44,628 nt of DNA from an uncultured Oscillibacter sp. (GCA_945868085.1 CAMBKF010000015.1:1-44628), one strand, 5' to 3'. Positions 1 through 8,173 are shown, counted from the first letter of the stretch. Notes: generated by a model from the sequence alone, not told the origin. Made by a program: numbers and translations.

Positions 1-319
1 CGATGACATCCTGCGCATTGTCGGTCTTGGGAAGGCGCACCACCTGTACACCGGCCCGAACAACAGCCTCCAAGTCCTTAACGCCCAAGCCGCTGCTCAG
101 GTCATTGATGCGCACCACCGTTTCTTTTGTGCCGAAATGCAGGGTTTTTAGGGCGTTGTACACCAAAAAGCGGGCTGCGTCCTTCTCGGTATAGGCGACG
201 CTGTCCTCCAGGTCGAACATGATGGAGTCCGCGCCGTAGATGTGGGCGTCCCGGATCATACCGGGGTTGTTGCCCGGTACGAACATCATGCTGCGGCGCA
301 AGCGATCCTTCTTATACAT
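1..319 (-). CDS. citE: Citrate lyase beta subunit CitE, N-terminal part (runs off the window)
   Basis: CitE is the citryl-ACP lyase subunit of citrate lyase; it cleaves citryl-ACP to oxaloacetate and acetyl-ACP in the cytoplasm. The visible 106 residues start MYKKDRLRRSMMFVPGNNPG and continue with the family's conserved DSIMFDLEDSV block (the metal-binding acidic region follows in this family) and a VRLPKTD segment near the edge. The ATG at 319-317 overlaps the end of citD by 8 bases, so the two are translationally coupled, as in other citCDEFXG operons. The C-terminal two thirds, and any citF, lie outside the window. HpcH/HpaI aldolase-family relatives (malyl-CoA lyases) look similar, but the adjacent citD makes citrate lyase the better call. 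Confidence 0.88.
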   Translation of the reverse strand, partial: MYKKDRLRRSMMFVPGNNPGMIRDAHIYGADSIMFDLEDSVAYTEKDAARFLVYNALKTLHFGTKETVVRINDLSSGLGVKDLEAVVRAGVQVVRLPKTDNAQDVI

Positions 320-614
320 TCTGCCGCACCTCCCATGTGTAGTCATGGCATTGCGCTGCGCGGGTCAGGGCAGCGGCCACCCGAGCCCGGACGGTGCAGT
401 CCAGCGCGCCCTTGTCTACGGCGGTGATTACGGCATTCTTCACGCCGTATTCAGCCACCGTCTCCTTGATAACGGAGATGATCTGCTTGCCGAACTGCCG
501 ATAAACGCTGCTGGTCAGATCCACCTGTACGCCGCCCCCATCAGATGGCTCTACGGTGATCATAATGTCGTTGGATTCCATAGTCCCGGCATTGCCGGTG
601 GTGATGAGCTTCAT
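312..614 (-). CDS. citD: Citrate lyase acyl carrier protein CitD
   Basis: This is the 100-residue gamma subunit of citrate lyase. It carries the 2'-(5''-phosphoribosyl)-3'-dephospho-CoA prosthetic group on which acetyl and citryl groups are exchanged. The N-terminal GTMESNDI motif places a serine at residue 14, the position modified in characterised CitD proteins. The sequence also shows the family's QFGKQI and DKGALDCT blocks, and the length is normal. The start at 614 follows an AGAGGAG ribosome site. Upstream, 112 bases separate it from the C45 amidase gene, and that gap holds a strong hairpin; downstream it overlaps citE. Without citC, citX and citG in view, maturation of the prosthetic group must be encoded elsewhere or beyond the left edge. 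Confidence 0.93.
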   Translation of the reverse strand: MKLITTGNAGTMESNDIMITVEPSDGGGVQVDLTSSVYRQFGKQIISVIKETVAEYGVKNAVITAVDKGALDCTVRARVAAALTRAAQCHDYTWEVRQNV

Positions 615-675
615 TTACGTCATCTCCTCTGTCTGCTTTTGTTTCTTATTTCTTTCATATACGTATTTAGGACCA

Positions 676-701
676 GCGGCCCCTGGTCTTCCAGAGGCCG
701 C
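676..701 (-). other. Intercistronic hairpin between the amidase gene and citD
   Basis: An 11-bp stem (one G-U pair on the minus-strand RNA) closes a 4-base loop. No T-run follows, so it does not look like a classical terminator. It may protect or process the message between the C45 amidase and citD, giving different levels of the two parts. This role is inferred; the stem itself is visible. Confidence 0.55.
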
Positions 702-726
702 CGTGCTCGATGATGCCGCATCAAAA

Positions 727-1818
727 CTATAGAGGGAAGGTCTGGTATTCATTTTCGCAGGGGCATCCCTTACAGATGTAGGCGACCCCGGCTGTCAAAT
801 CATATATGGACGAGGCGATCGTTTTCCAAACCTTGCACTCATCATACTCGCCATGAGGGACATGGCTGCAAACAGCCTCTATGCAATTGGATTCGGGGTA
901 GGTATCCCCCGCTCCGGGGAATCGCTCATGGTTGCACAGAGCCTCACGGATATCAGAAAAGCTCAGCGTACCGTTTCCCTGCTGCAGCAGCCGCCGGAGA
1001 ACACCGTCCCGGAACTTTGTCCCCTGGTTCGTGCAGGCGGCCGCCCCCGCAATCATGTGATTTGCATGGGTAACAAGGCCATTTTCCGGTTGCACCTGAT
1101 AGATCTTTTGCGGTGTTGTTTCCAAATCCACAGCCATGTTTTCCGCGGATGCGAGCATGAAATTGCAGGAAACACCTCGTTTTGCAGATGTCACGGTATC
1201 TACCATCTCCTGGAAACAGCGGCTATTCAATGCCTTACGCCGCACGAAGGTCACAGGCGCACCAATATCACCACTGTCATAGATGGACGTCAGGTTGTTG
1301 GCGCAGAGGCCGATCCCGTGGTTGTTCATTCCGTTTCGCACCAGCTGCCCGGCCTCCGTAACACCGATGATATGCGTCCCCTGCAGGTCGTCAATATCTA
1401 CGATCACCGCATGGCGCTCCACCCATGGGCGGTAGTCCCAGTTTTGCAGCAGGTATACCTTCCCGCCGCTGGCCTCTTTCAGGATGGCGCCCGTCGTACA
1501 TTCCTGCAGCTTGAGCTTGAGAATCTCATAGCGGCAATTCAGTGCCATGATCTCATCCACGGCAACGCCGCTACCCTCCGCGATTCCGAGCATTTCCTGG
1601 AATTCCTCCGGATAGTGTTCGTTCACGAAGTCCGTATAATAATGGCTCCGCTTCACCACGGCATCCCACGACTGGCCTACCGACCTCTGAAATTGCCGGT
1701 GGTAGCCCTCGATCGCCCGGCGGATTAACGCTTCGGCCTGCTGTCCATACTGGACACCCCGGGCAAATGGGTCGCTTCCACGCAGCTTAACGCAAAGGAA
1801 CTGGTCAGTTTGTGCCAT
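727..1818 (-). CDS. C45 family autoproteolytic acyltransferase/amidase
   Basis: This 363-residue protein belongs to the Ntn-hydrolase family C45, related to acyl-CoA:6-aminopenicillanic acid acyltransferase. These enzymes self-cleave before a cysteine that becomes the N-terminal nucleophile and then hydrolyse or exchange amide bonds. The LQECTTGAI motif places the predicted nucleophile at Cys107, followed by the family's LLQNWDYRP block, a GMNNHGIGLCANNL segment and a later THANHM segment. The ATG at 1818 is preferred over a GTG one codon upstream; the gene overlaps the end of tctA by 14 bases. Because it sits between a TctABC transporter and citrate lyase subunits, it probably acts on an imported amide or N-acyl compound. 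The substrate is unknown, and a peptidase-like or lactamase-like role is possible. Confidence 0.83.
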   Translation of the reverse strand: MAQTDQFLCVKLRGSDPFARGVQYGQQAEALIRRAIEGYHRQFQRSVGQSWDAVVKRSHYYTDFVNEHYPEEFQEMLGIAEGSGVAVDEIMALNCRYEILKLKLQECTTGAILKEASGGKVYLLQNWDYRPWVERHAVIVDIDDLQGTHIIGVTEAGQLVRNGMNNHGIGLCANNLTSIYDSGDIGAPVTFVRRKALNSRCFQEMVDTVTSAKRGVSCNFMLASAENMAVDLETTPQKIYQVQPENGLVTHANHMIAGAAACTNQGTKFRDGVLRRLLQQGNGTLSFSDIREALCNHERFPGAGDTYPESNCIEAVCSHVPHGEYDECKVWKTIASSIYDLTAGVAYICKGCPCENEYQTFPL

Positions 1819-3334
1819 CACTGTCGCCCCCTACCCGTACCTTTTTTCTGCGCTGGATTGTATTTTTGATCATCGGCCAAAACAGCATGATAACGGCAAC
1901 AGCCAAAAGCACCAGCGCCAGTGGGCGGGTAAATAGCGATAAGGCATCACCCTTAAAGGTCATGATGGCTGTCCGGAAGTTCAGTTCAACGGTCGGTCCC
2001 AGCACATATCCCAGCGTCAGGGGCGCTATAGGAATATCCACCTGCTGGAACACATAGCCGAGAACGCCCATAGCAAAGAATACCCAAATGTCGAACACGC
2101 GGTTGTTTGTGGTAAACGCGCCTATCAGGCACATCAGCAGAATCACCGGCATCATGTAATTCATGGGCGTAGAGAGGATCTTGATAAAGTACTTCAAGAA
2201 CAGAAGATACATCACATACATAGCGATACACGCCAGAATGTACGCAAAGTAGATGGTGCCGATCACTTCGGGGTTGCTGCTGAAGAGCGATGCGCCAGGT
2301 GCCAGACCGTGTACGATAAGGCCGCTCATCAGCATCGCCGTAATCGTGTCGCCGGGAATGCCCAACGTCATCATAGGGATCAACGCGCCGCCGCACACCG
2401 CATTATTGGCACTTTCCGGTGCGACGATACCCTCCGCACAGCCGGTGCCGAACTTCTCCGGCTCCTTGGAGGAATTCTTTGCCTGATTATATGCCACCAG
2501 TGCGGCCGTGCTTTGGCCCACTCCCGGCAGTACGCCGATCAGTGTACCGATAATGGAGGAAATGCAGAGACTTTTCTTCAAGCCCTTGAATGCACCCTTA
2601 CGGGGCAGGACAGTCCTCCGCTCATCGCTGTCCACCTGATTCATGGGCTTGCCGAGGTTCTTCAGCTGCGAGAGGATCTCACCCAGTGCAAACAGGCCCA
2701 TCAGAACCGTCATCTCGCCGAAACCACCACTCAAGCGCCACCAGCCGAAGGTGAAGCGCTCCAGCGAGGACAGCTTATCCATGCCGATCATCGCCAGCAT
2801 CATGCCGATAATAGCGCTGATCAGTCCCTTAATCATATCATCGCTGCACAAGGAGATGACCACCGCAAGGCCCATAATGCCCAGCGCGAAATACTCCCAC
2901 GCTCCAAACATCAGACCGAAGCGAGCCAGCTTTGTGGCCACAAAAATCATGACTACACCGCTGAACAGGCCGCCGATCAGGCTGGCCGTTGCGCCGTAAC
3001 TCAACGCCCTGTAAGGATGTCCGTTTCTTGCCATGGGTGCGCCATCGAAGCATGTGACGATGGCAGCGGCATTTCCGGGGATATTCAGCATAATGGAGGC
3101 GATCAAGCCGCCGGATACGCCGCCCACATAAATACCAATCAAAACAGTAATGCCCTGCGTAGGGGACATTGCGAAGGTAAATGGCAGCATCAGCGAAACG
3201 CCAAGGGCGCCGGTAAGGCCCGGGATCGCGCCGAATACAATGCCGCCAAAAACGCCTATGAGAAAATAGAGGATAGTCAGCGGATCTTCAAAAATAGCTG
3301 CCGCACCGCTAAAAACAAGGTTTAATGCAGACAT
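1805..3334 (-). CDS. tctA: Tripartite tricarboxylate transporter large permease TctA
   Basis: TctA is the large membrane subunit (509 residues, about 12 membrane segments) of a tripartite tricarboxylate transporter, a secondary carrier driven by an ion gradient that takes up citrate-like carboxylates delivered by TctC. The N-terminal GAIPGLTGALGVSLMLP block and the following NIPGNAAAIVTCFDG segment are typical, and a related GVLPGVGQSTAALVAYN segment occurs mid-protein, in keeping with the internal duplication known for the family. The start at 3334 follows a GGAGGAG site. A 134-base gap separates it from tctC upstream; downstream it overlaps the amidase gene. Length and motifs are intact, so it looks functional. 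Confidence 0.93.
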   Translation of the reverse strand: MSALNLVFSGAAAIFEDPLTILYFLIGVFGGIVFGAIPGLTGALGVSLMLPFTFAMSPTQGITVLIGIYVGGVSGGLIASIMLNIPGNAAAIVTCFDGAPMARNGHPYRALSYGATASLIGGLFSGVVMIFVATKLARFGLMFGAWEYFALGIMGLAVVISLCSDDMIKGLISAIIGMMLAMIGMDKLSSLERFTFGWWRLSGGFGEMTVLMGLFALGEILSQLKNLGKPMNQVDSDERRTVLPRKGAFKGLKKSLCISSIIGTLIGVLPGVGQSTAALVAYNQAKNSSKEPEKFGTGCAEGIVAPESANNAVCGGALIPMMTLGIPGDTITAMLMSGLIVHGLAPGASLFSSNPEVIGTIYFAYILACIAMYVMYLLFLKYFIKILSTPMNYMMPVILLMCLIGAFTTNNRVFDIWVFFAMGVLGYVFQQVDIPIAPLTLGYVLGPTVELNFRTAIMTFKGDALSLFTRPLALVLLAVAVIMLFWPMIKNTIQRRKKVRVGGDSDGTN

Positions 3335-3468
3335 ATACTCTCCTCCTGGAGTTTTGAATAGGGTTTGCAGACCTCTTCATAAAAGCTGCCGCAGGGCCGA
3401 GAGGCGGCACTCCACACGGAGACAAATGCGCTCCCCGGCCCGACAGCTCATGGGTTCTGCCTCACAGC

Positions 3469-4461
3469 TTAGTCGTTGGCGTGCAGTCTGGCATAGATCT
3501 CCTGATAGACGCCATAGTAGTACTCGCCGTACTCATGCATTTCTTCGTTGGTCATCCAGTTGGGGTTCTGTCCCATCTCAAGCAGCTTTGCCTGGGTGTC
3601 AGCGTCATTCAGGCACTCATGCAGCTTCTCCGTCAGAATGTCCACGATCTCCTGAGGCGTGTCGGGATGGATGTCCCAGCAGCGGGTCAGACCCACCTGC
3701 AGGTCGCAGCCGATCTCCTTGAGCGTGGGGACCTCGGGCCAGAAATCAAGGCGCTCGCTGGAGCCGACGGCCAAGGCCTTCAATTCGCCGGAGGAAATGC
3801 TGCTCTTAGCACCGGAGGCGAAGGAGCAGAAAACATCCGCATGACCGCCCAAAACAGCCGCACGGCTCTTAGAGGCATCATCATAGGGAACATAGTTGAA
3901 CTCGCACCCGGCGACAGACCACAGGTTCTCCGAGTTCATCTGATTGAAGCCGCCGGCGCCCACAGCCGCCCAGTTCAGCTCACCGGGATGCTCCTTCGCA
4001 TAGGTGAACAGCTCTTCGATGGTGTTAAAGGGGGAATCTGCCGCAACGGAAATGCACAGGGGGTCATACACAAAGCAGCCGAGATAGGTGAACTGCTTAT
4101 AGAAATCCTCGTTGAGCTGGCCGGACACAAAGCCGGAGGCCATCACCTCAGGGGAATGCATGAACAGGGTATAGCCATCAGCGTTGCCGGAATCCTTCAT
4201 GTATTCGATGGCAGCGGCGGAGTCGCCGGATGTGTTCTGGATCACAACAGTCCAGCCAAACATATCGTGCAGGCGGGTCGCGATCGTGCGGGCGGTCAGG
4301 TCGTGCTCACCGCCCGCAGAAAACGGGACGATGACGGTAATGGGCTTTTCCGGATAGTTCTCAGTCTCTGCGCCATCGGACGTATCGTCCTTGGCGTTGC
4401 CACAGGCTACCAATGACAAACTCATGAGCAGCGTGAGGATAAGTGCAAGAATTCGTTTCAT
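3469..4461 (-). CDS. tctC: Tripartite tricarboxylate transporter substrate-binding lipoprotein TctC (Bug family)
   Basis: This 330-residue extracytoplasmic solute receptor of the TctC/Bug family binds the carboxylate substrate and presents it to TctA/TctB. A lipoprotein signal ends in LSLVACGNA, so Cys19 would be lipidated. Family marks are the YPEKPITVIVPFSAGGEHDL block, a GWTVVIQNTSGDSA loop and the VPTLKEIG segment near the end. The chosen start at 4461 is preceded by AAGGACGG at suitable spacing; a longer frame from 4503 lacks a ribosome site. The order tctB-tctC-tctA differs from the Salmonella tctCBA order. In Bug proteins the bound ligand varies widely (citrate, tricarballylate, amino acids, nicotinate), so the ligand cannot be read from the sequence. 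Confidence 0.9.
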   Translation of the reverse strand: MKRILALILTLLMSLSLVACGNAKDDTSDGAETENYPEKPITVIVPFSAGGEHDLTARTIATRLHDMFGWTVVIQNTSGDSAAAIEYMKDSGNADGYTLFMHSPEVMASGFVSGQLNEDFYKQFTYLGCFVYDPLCISVAADSPFNTIEELFTYAKEHPGELNWAAVGAGGFNQMNSENLWSVAGCEFNYVPYDDASKSRAAVLGGHADVFCSFASGAKSSISSGELKALAVGSSERLDFWPEVPTLKEIGCDLQVGLTRCWDIHPDTPQEIVDILTEKLHECLNDADTQAKLLEMGQNPNWMTNEEMHEYGEYYYGVYQEIYARLHAND

Positions 4462-4532
4462 TTCATTTTCCGTCCTTTTATAATTATATTTTTGGGTCTG
4501 CATCCACAGACAGGGAATACTTTTTTTGCGCG

Positions 4533-5021
4533 TTACTTAAAGATACCCGCCGGCAAGCGAACGCCCAGAGCTATAGAAAACAGGCAGTACACGACAGCGA
4601 CCGCAATAACGGTAATCAGCAGACATATCAGCACCTGTTTCAGCAATTCCTTTCCCCGTAGCTTTCCTTTGGCCTCAAGGGTGAAGAACAGCAGCAGGCT
4701 CAGAAGCATCAACACAGAAGAAACGATAAAGCCCAGTGTTTCCAGCAGTGCAATATACAGCGCGATGATCACCACAGTCACCAGCACTCGCTTTGTTACA
4801 ATCTTCGGCGCCGGCTCGGAGGGCCTTTTCCGTAGGCTGCGCACGATCAAGGCTACTGACAGAATGCCTAAAATGCCTGTCCACAGCAAAACATATGTAT
4901 CTGCGCGAGCCAAGAAGTATTTTGCGGATGCGTCCTGCATGATGTACGCGTACACGAAGCTGACCACGCTGAAGACCAATAGCACAATACCCAAGACAAG
5001 ATCCTGTATCCACTTTTTCAT
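4533..5021 (-). CDS. tctB: Tripartite tricarboxylate transporter small permease TctB
   Basis: TctB is the small membrane subunit of the tripartite tricarboxylate transporter. The 162-residue protein shows four hydrophobic segments: about residues 8-28, 43-60, 77-112 (a long double segment) and 130-150, as expected for the TctB family. A charged cytoplasmic stretch (RSLRKRPSEPAPKIVTKR) lies between the second and third. The start at 5021 follows GAGAGGTG and lies 10 bases after the stop of the upstream deacetylase gene, so the two are in one transcript. Small size and low sequence conservation mean the call leans on membrane topology and position next to tctC and tctA. Confidence 0.85.
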   Translation of the reverse strand: MKKWIQDLVLGIVLLVFSVVSFVYAYIMQDASAKYFLARADTYVLLWTGILGILSVALIVRSLRKRPSEPAPKIVTKRVLVTVVIIALYIALLETLGFIVSSVLMLLSLLLFFTLEAKGKLRGKELLKQVLICLLITVIAVAVVYCLFSIALGVRLPAGIFK

Positions 5022-5031
5022 AGCGCACCTC

Positions 5032-5859
5032 TCAAGCGTTGTTCTCTATGATATATCGGGCAATTTCCTTCCCTGTCGCTATCCAGATGTTTTTTCTGGA
5101 GAGCTTTTCCAAAACCGTGCGCAGCATGAACATCCGCCCGGGAGAACCAATCGTCTGCGGCGTGACGGACAGTACATAGCAGTATCCGCCGTCATAGGAA
5201 GCCTCCAGCTCCCGAAGCCAGTTGTCCAAAACCTCGTCATAAATCGCCACACGGTCATTGCCGGCGGGATAGCTGTCGCCCCACGCCAGATAGGGGAAAT
5301 CAAGAAGTTCCCATCGTGTGGGAATCTCCACCATATCCGTTTTCTCCCCATCCAGCTCGACACGGTAGGGGATATCGTGGTCGAAGAAGGAGTTATCGTA
5401 GAGAAAACCCTTGTCACAGATGACAGAGAGTGTCTCTTCTGTGCAGCCCCCTTCCGGCAACCGGAATCCCAACGGTTTTTCCCCGGTCATACGCTCCAGT
5501 ACCGTAATGCCCTTTTCGAGGATCTTCTCCTGCTCTTCTACAGGCAGCTTAGCGAAGTTCTCGTGGCGGTACCCGTGCAGTGCGATCTCGTGACCTGCAT
5601 CGGAAACCCGCTTGAGCACCTGCGGATATATTTCTGCGAAAAGGCCCGGGACAAAGAATGTTGCCTTGACGCCGAATTCCTCCAACAATGACAGGATCCT
5701 GTCCACGCCGCGCTTAGGGCCATACTCACCCATTGAGCGGTGCTTCGGGGTGTCGTACTTCTTTTCGTCCATTGCCAGCCAAATAAACTCGGCATCCAGC
5801 ATGACGCATAGCATGGCCGCTGACTGTTTACCGTGCGGCCAAATCATTTCCGGTTTCAT
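5032..5859 (-). CDS. Polysaccharide deacetylase family protein (PuuE/allantoinase-like), copy 1
   Basis: This 275-residue protein is a NodB-fold carbohydrate esterase 4 relative, closest in layout to the PuuE-type enzymes that hydrolyse cyclic ureides or amides rather than chitin. The metal site is visible as Asp22 (LDAEF) and the HGYRHE motif (His95 and His99). A FRLPEGG block follows, and near the C-terminus is SVTPQTIGSPGRMFML, a typical PuuE-like ending. There is no signal peptide, so it acts in the cytoplasm. The GAGGAGG site just before 5859 and the 12-base gap to the next gene upstream place it in the transporter operon. Its substrate is unknown. A second homologue lies directly upstream, so the two may act on different intermediates or form a heteromer. 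Confidence 0.82.
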   Translation of the reverse strand: MKPEMIWPHGKQSAAMLCVMLDAEFIWLAMDEKKYDTPKHRSMGEYGPKRGVDRILSLLEEFGVKATFFVPGLFAEIYPQVLKRVSDAGHEIALHGYRHENFAKLPVEEQEKILEKGITVLERMTGEKPLGFRLPEGGCTEETLSVICDKGFLYDNSFFDHDIPYRVELDGEKTDMVEIPTRWELLDFPYLAWGDSYPAGNDRVAIYDEVLDNWLRELEASYDGGYCYVLSVTPQTIGSPGRMFMLRTVLEKLSRKNIWIATGKEIARYIIENNA

Positions 5860-5871
5860 GTGTCGGCCTCC

Positions 5872-6720
5872 TCAATAGTTTGCACGCCACCACTCGGCGA
5901 TCTCTTTTCCTGTGGCGAACCATACATCGCCCTTGTCCAGCATATAGTCAAGCAACTCCTCCAGCATATATGCCCGACCGGGGATCCCGATGATCTGCGG
6001 GTGCAGCATAAATGTCATGCAGCCGCCTTCGCTGTAATATCCGTCAAACTCATGCTTCCAGTTGGAGAGCACACCACGGTAGCTGGATATGCGGCTCTGA
6101 CCTTTCGGCTGAGGCGGATCATAACTGTAAACAAAGAAAGGATAATCATCCAGCTCCCAGCGGGCGGGGATCTCGATGAAATCGGACTCCTGTCCGTGGA
6201 ACACCGTCCGATAGGGGCGGTCATCACCTCGCATGGAACTGGAGTAGGAAAAGCCCAGCTGCTCATGCCATATTTGCGGCGCATCCATCTGAAAATCGCT
6301 GGAGGTTGCCACATAGCCTACTGCGCGCTTCCCTATCAGACGCTGGAATGTATCCTGGGCACGGTTGACCACGTCAATCCACTCCTCCGTAGAGCGATCC
6401 GTATACATATGCTCTTCATGGTCGAATCCATGAAAGCCGATCTCATACCCACAGGCATCGATCTTCTTCACCATTTCGGGGTATCGCTCTGCGATTTGGC
6501 CCGGAATAAAGTAGGAGCAGGGTATCCCCTTTCGCTGGGTAAGTTCCAGCAGCCGGTCAACGGCCCGCGTGGGTCCGTATTTGCCGTAGGAAACGCGCCG
6601 TGGTGATGGGGCTTGCGGATTTCTGTTGTACAGTGATTCGCCGTCTACATGGATTGTAAGTAGAACAGCGCATTTTGCGTGATTTGGCCAGCGAATGGTT
6701 TCTTTTTCCGCTTGAAACAT
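5872..6720 (-). CDS. Polysaccharide deacetylase family protein (PuuE/allantoinase-like), copy 2
   Basis: This is the first gene of the minus-strand operon and a paralogue of its downstream neighbour (282 residues). It keeps the NodB metal triad: Asp26 in HVDGES, and His97 and His101 in HGFDHEEH. The C-terminal block MLHPQIIGIPGRAYMLEELL is well aligned with the PuuE-type family. No signal peptide is present, so a cytoplasmic hydrolase is expected. The ATG at 6720 is chosen because AGGAGGGAAAAGG lies directly before it; a longer frame starting at 6756 would contain that ribosome site and the palindrome. The two paralogues differ strongly in sequence, so they arose from an old duplication. The reaction is probably hydrolysis of a C-N bond; the substrate is not determined. 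Confidence 0.82.
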   Translation of the reverse strand: MFQAEKETIRWPNHAKCAVLLTIHVDGESLYNRNPQAPSPRRVSYGKYGPTRAVDRLLELTQRKGIPCSYFIPGQIAERYPEMVKKIDACGYEIGFHGFDHEEHMYTDRSTEEWIDVVNRAQDTFQRLIGKRAVGYVATSSDFQMDAPQIWHEQLGFSYSSSMRGDDRPYRTVFHGQESDFIEIPARWELDDYPFFVYSYDPPQPKGQSRISSYRGVLSNWKHEFDGYYSEGGCMTFMLHPQIIGIPGRAYMLEELLDYMLDKGDVWFATGKEIAEWWRANY

Positions 6721-6754
6721 GGTGACCTTTTCCCTCCTGCCTTTGTCAAATTGC

Positions 6755-6769
6755 ACATACTTTGTATGT
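6755..6769. promoter_or_regulatory. Palindrome in the divergent lysR-deacetylase intergenic region (candidate LysR site)
   Basis: ACATAC-TTT-GTATGT is a perfect 6-bp inverted repeat with a 3-base spacer, and it contains the T-N(n)-A symmetry (ATAC...GTAT) typical of LysR boxes. It lies about 35 bases upstream of the first operon gene, close to where the operon promoter should be. Binding by the adjacent LysR protein is inferred from position. Confidence 0.5.
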
Positions 6770-6847
6770 CACAGTCTATCACGAGGTGTCTTTTTTGTCC
6801 AATACCAAAGTCTATATGGGAGATATAACAAAAAACGCATATCTGTC

Positions 6848-6876
6848 TTGCAGACGCACATTCTCTGTGCTATCAT
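6848..6876 (+). promoter_or_regulatory. Sigma-A-type promoter of the lysR gene
   Basis: TTGCAG and TATCAT are separated by exactly 17 bases and lie 38 bases before the lysR start codon. The match to the consensus is 4 of 6 and 5 of 6. Confidence 0.55.
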
Positions 6877-6914
6877 ACTATCCAGAGTAGAACTATCCAT
6901 GTTGGAGGATCATC

Positions 6915-7910
6915 ATGCCTTATTCAAAATATCAGTATGTTGCAAAGGTCGCAGAGCTACAAAGCATATCGAAGGCAGCTGCTAAATTGTTTATCTCTCA
7001 GCCGGCGCTTACCCGGATTATCCTGAACATCGAAACGGAGTTAGGAACCACACTTTTCAATCGTTCTGTCCTTCCCATTCAATTGACCTACGCCGGAAAG
7101 CGTTATTTGGAAGAGGCTCGACGTATTTGGGAGATCGACAAATCCTTTCGGCGAGAGTTGCAGGAGATCTCCGAACTTAAGCGTGGTGTCTTGAACATCG
7201 GAATAAACTATGCAGCCGGGGCACTTTGGTTGCCGCTCATTTTGCCAGAATTTCACCGGGAGTATCCAGCTGTCACCATAAACTTGACGCAGCGCAGCTC
7301 CATGCTATTTGAGCTGGATCTGCTGCGCGGTAATATTGATTTAGCCTTTACCACACAGACAGATGCATCCGCAAACCTTACATATGAATATCTGTCCTCA
7401 GCTCGGATCCTGGCTTTCATTTACAGAGACCACCCCATCCTCCGCGGCATGAATATTGACGACAACGGCGTTGACAATCTTCTGACCTTGCCTCCGCAGC
7501 TTTTTGACGGGCAGGACTTTGTGCTGCTGCACTCCGCAGACGGGTTTGGACACACTGTGGAGAAAATGATGGAGAATTTAAACATCCGCCCGGCACACAT
7601 CATGTACGCGCCAGACATCGTATCCTGCTGCCGCTTAGCTGCTGCCGGGATGGGCATTACATTTGCAACGCCATATGCCACGCACTACACATTGCCAGGT
7701 GCTGTGCCGGTCATTGCCGGCGTGTCGACCAGCGTTGCCTATGAGCACAACGCCATCGCCTTTTCAAAGAAAAAAGAGCTGAATACGATTGAGAAGCGTT
7801 TTATCTCTCTTGCACGGGCAAAGATCTCGGATTCTCCGAGCTTGCATCCGCTGACGGGAGCACAGTGGCAGCAGCTTCGAGACGAGAAACACGAGATGAA
7901 CGGAGGCTGA
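6915..7910 (+). CDS. LysR family transcriptional regulator
   Basis: This 331-residue LysR-type regulator has an N-terminal winged helix-turn-helix (about residues 1-60; the recognition region reads SISKAAAKLFISQPALTRII) followed by a two-lobed ligand-binding domain. It starts at 6915 after a GGAGG site. It is transcribed divergently from the tct/citrate lyase operon, the usual arrangement for a LysR protein that activates its neighbour in response to a pathway metabolite. The effector may therefore be the transported carboxylate or a breakdown product, which is inference. The C-terminus is slightly extended and charged. No defect is visible. Confidence 0.9.
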   Translation: MPYSKYQYVAKVAELQSISKAAAKLFISQPALTRIILNIETELGTTLFNRSVLPIQLTYAGKRYLEEARRIWEIDKSFRRELQEISELKRGVLNIGINYAAGALWLPLILPEFHREYPAVTINLTQRSSMLFELDLLRGNIDLAFTTQTDASANLTYEYLSSARILAFIYRDHPILRGMNIDDNGVDNLLTLPPQLFDGQDFVLLHSADGFGHTVEKMMENLNIRPAHIMYAPDIVSCCRLAAAGMGITFATPYATHYTLPGAVPVIAGVSTSVAYEHNAIAFSKKKELNTIEKRFISLARAKISDSPSLHPLTGAQWQQLRDEKHEMNGG

Positions 7911-7986
7911 ATCTGACCCTTCTGTCAAGTGGTTTTGAGATATTTTTTGAAAAATCCCCAAAGCACATAGTTGCGAGTAAAGTCAA

Positions 7987-8154
7987 TCAGGCAATATCCG
8001 CTTTCTGCAAAGCCATTGCTTCTTCTTCAATCAGATTCTTTACAATCTCCTCCTGCGTGTGCCTTGCGTTCTCTGCGGGCATTGCGTTGACAACGAAAAT
8101 CGTACCGCCAATTTTCTCCACAAAAAAGCCGGTTTTCATATCCACCGCGGTCAT
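7987..8154 (-). CDS. TnpW-like transposon-encoded small protein (mobile-element remnant)
   Basis: The 55-residue product (key part KTGFFVEKIGGTIFVVNAM, then a ENARHTQEEIVKNLIEEE helix) resembles the TnpW family, small proteins carried by Tn4451-type and related conjugative or mobilisable elements of Clostridia. The start at 8154 follows GGAGGGAGGTG; the same frame runs open to 8394, but the extra N-terminal part spans two hairpins and lacks a ribosome site. No recombinase or mobilisation gene is in view, so this looks like the leftover end of an element. The function of TnpW is not known. The family call rests on pattern memory of a short sequence. Confidence 0.6.
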   Translation of the reverse strand: MTAVDMKTGFFVEKIGGTIFVVNAMPAENARHTQEEIVKNLIEEEAMALQKADIA

Positions 8155-8173
8155 CACCTCCCTCCGTAAAAAT

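Noticed and set aside
3335-3468. Possible terminator between tctC and tctA
   Set aside because: A short GCCGC/GCGGC pairing with a weak TTTTAT follows tctC, but the stem is short and has a large loop, so it was not listed as a feature.
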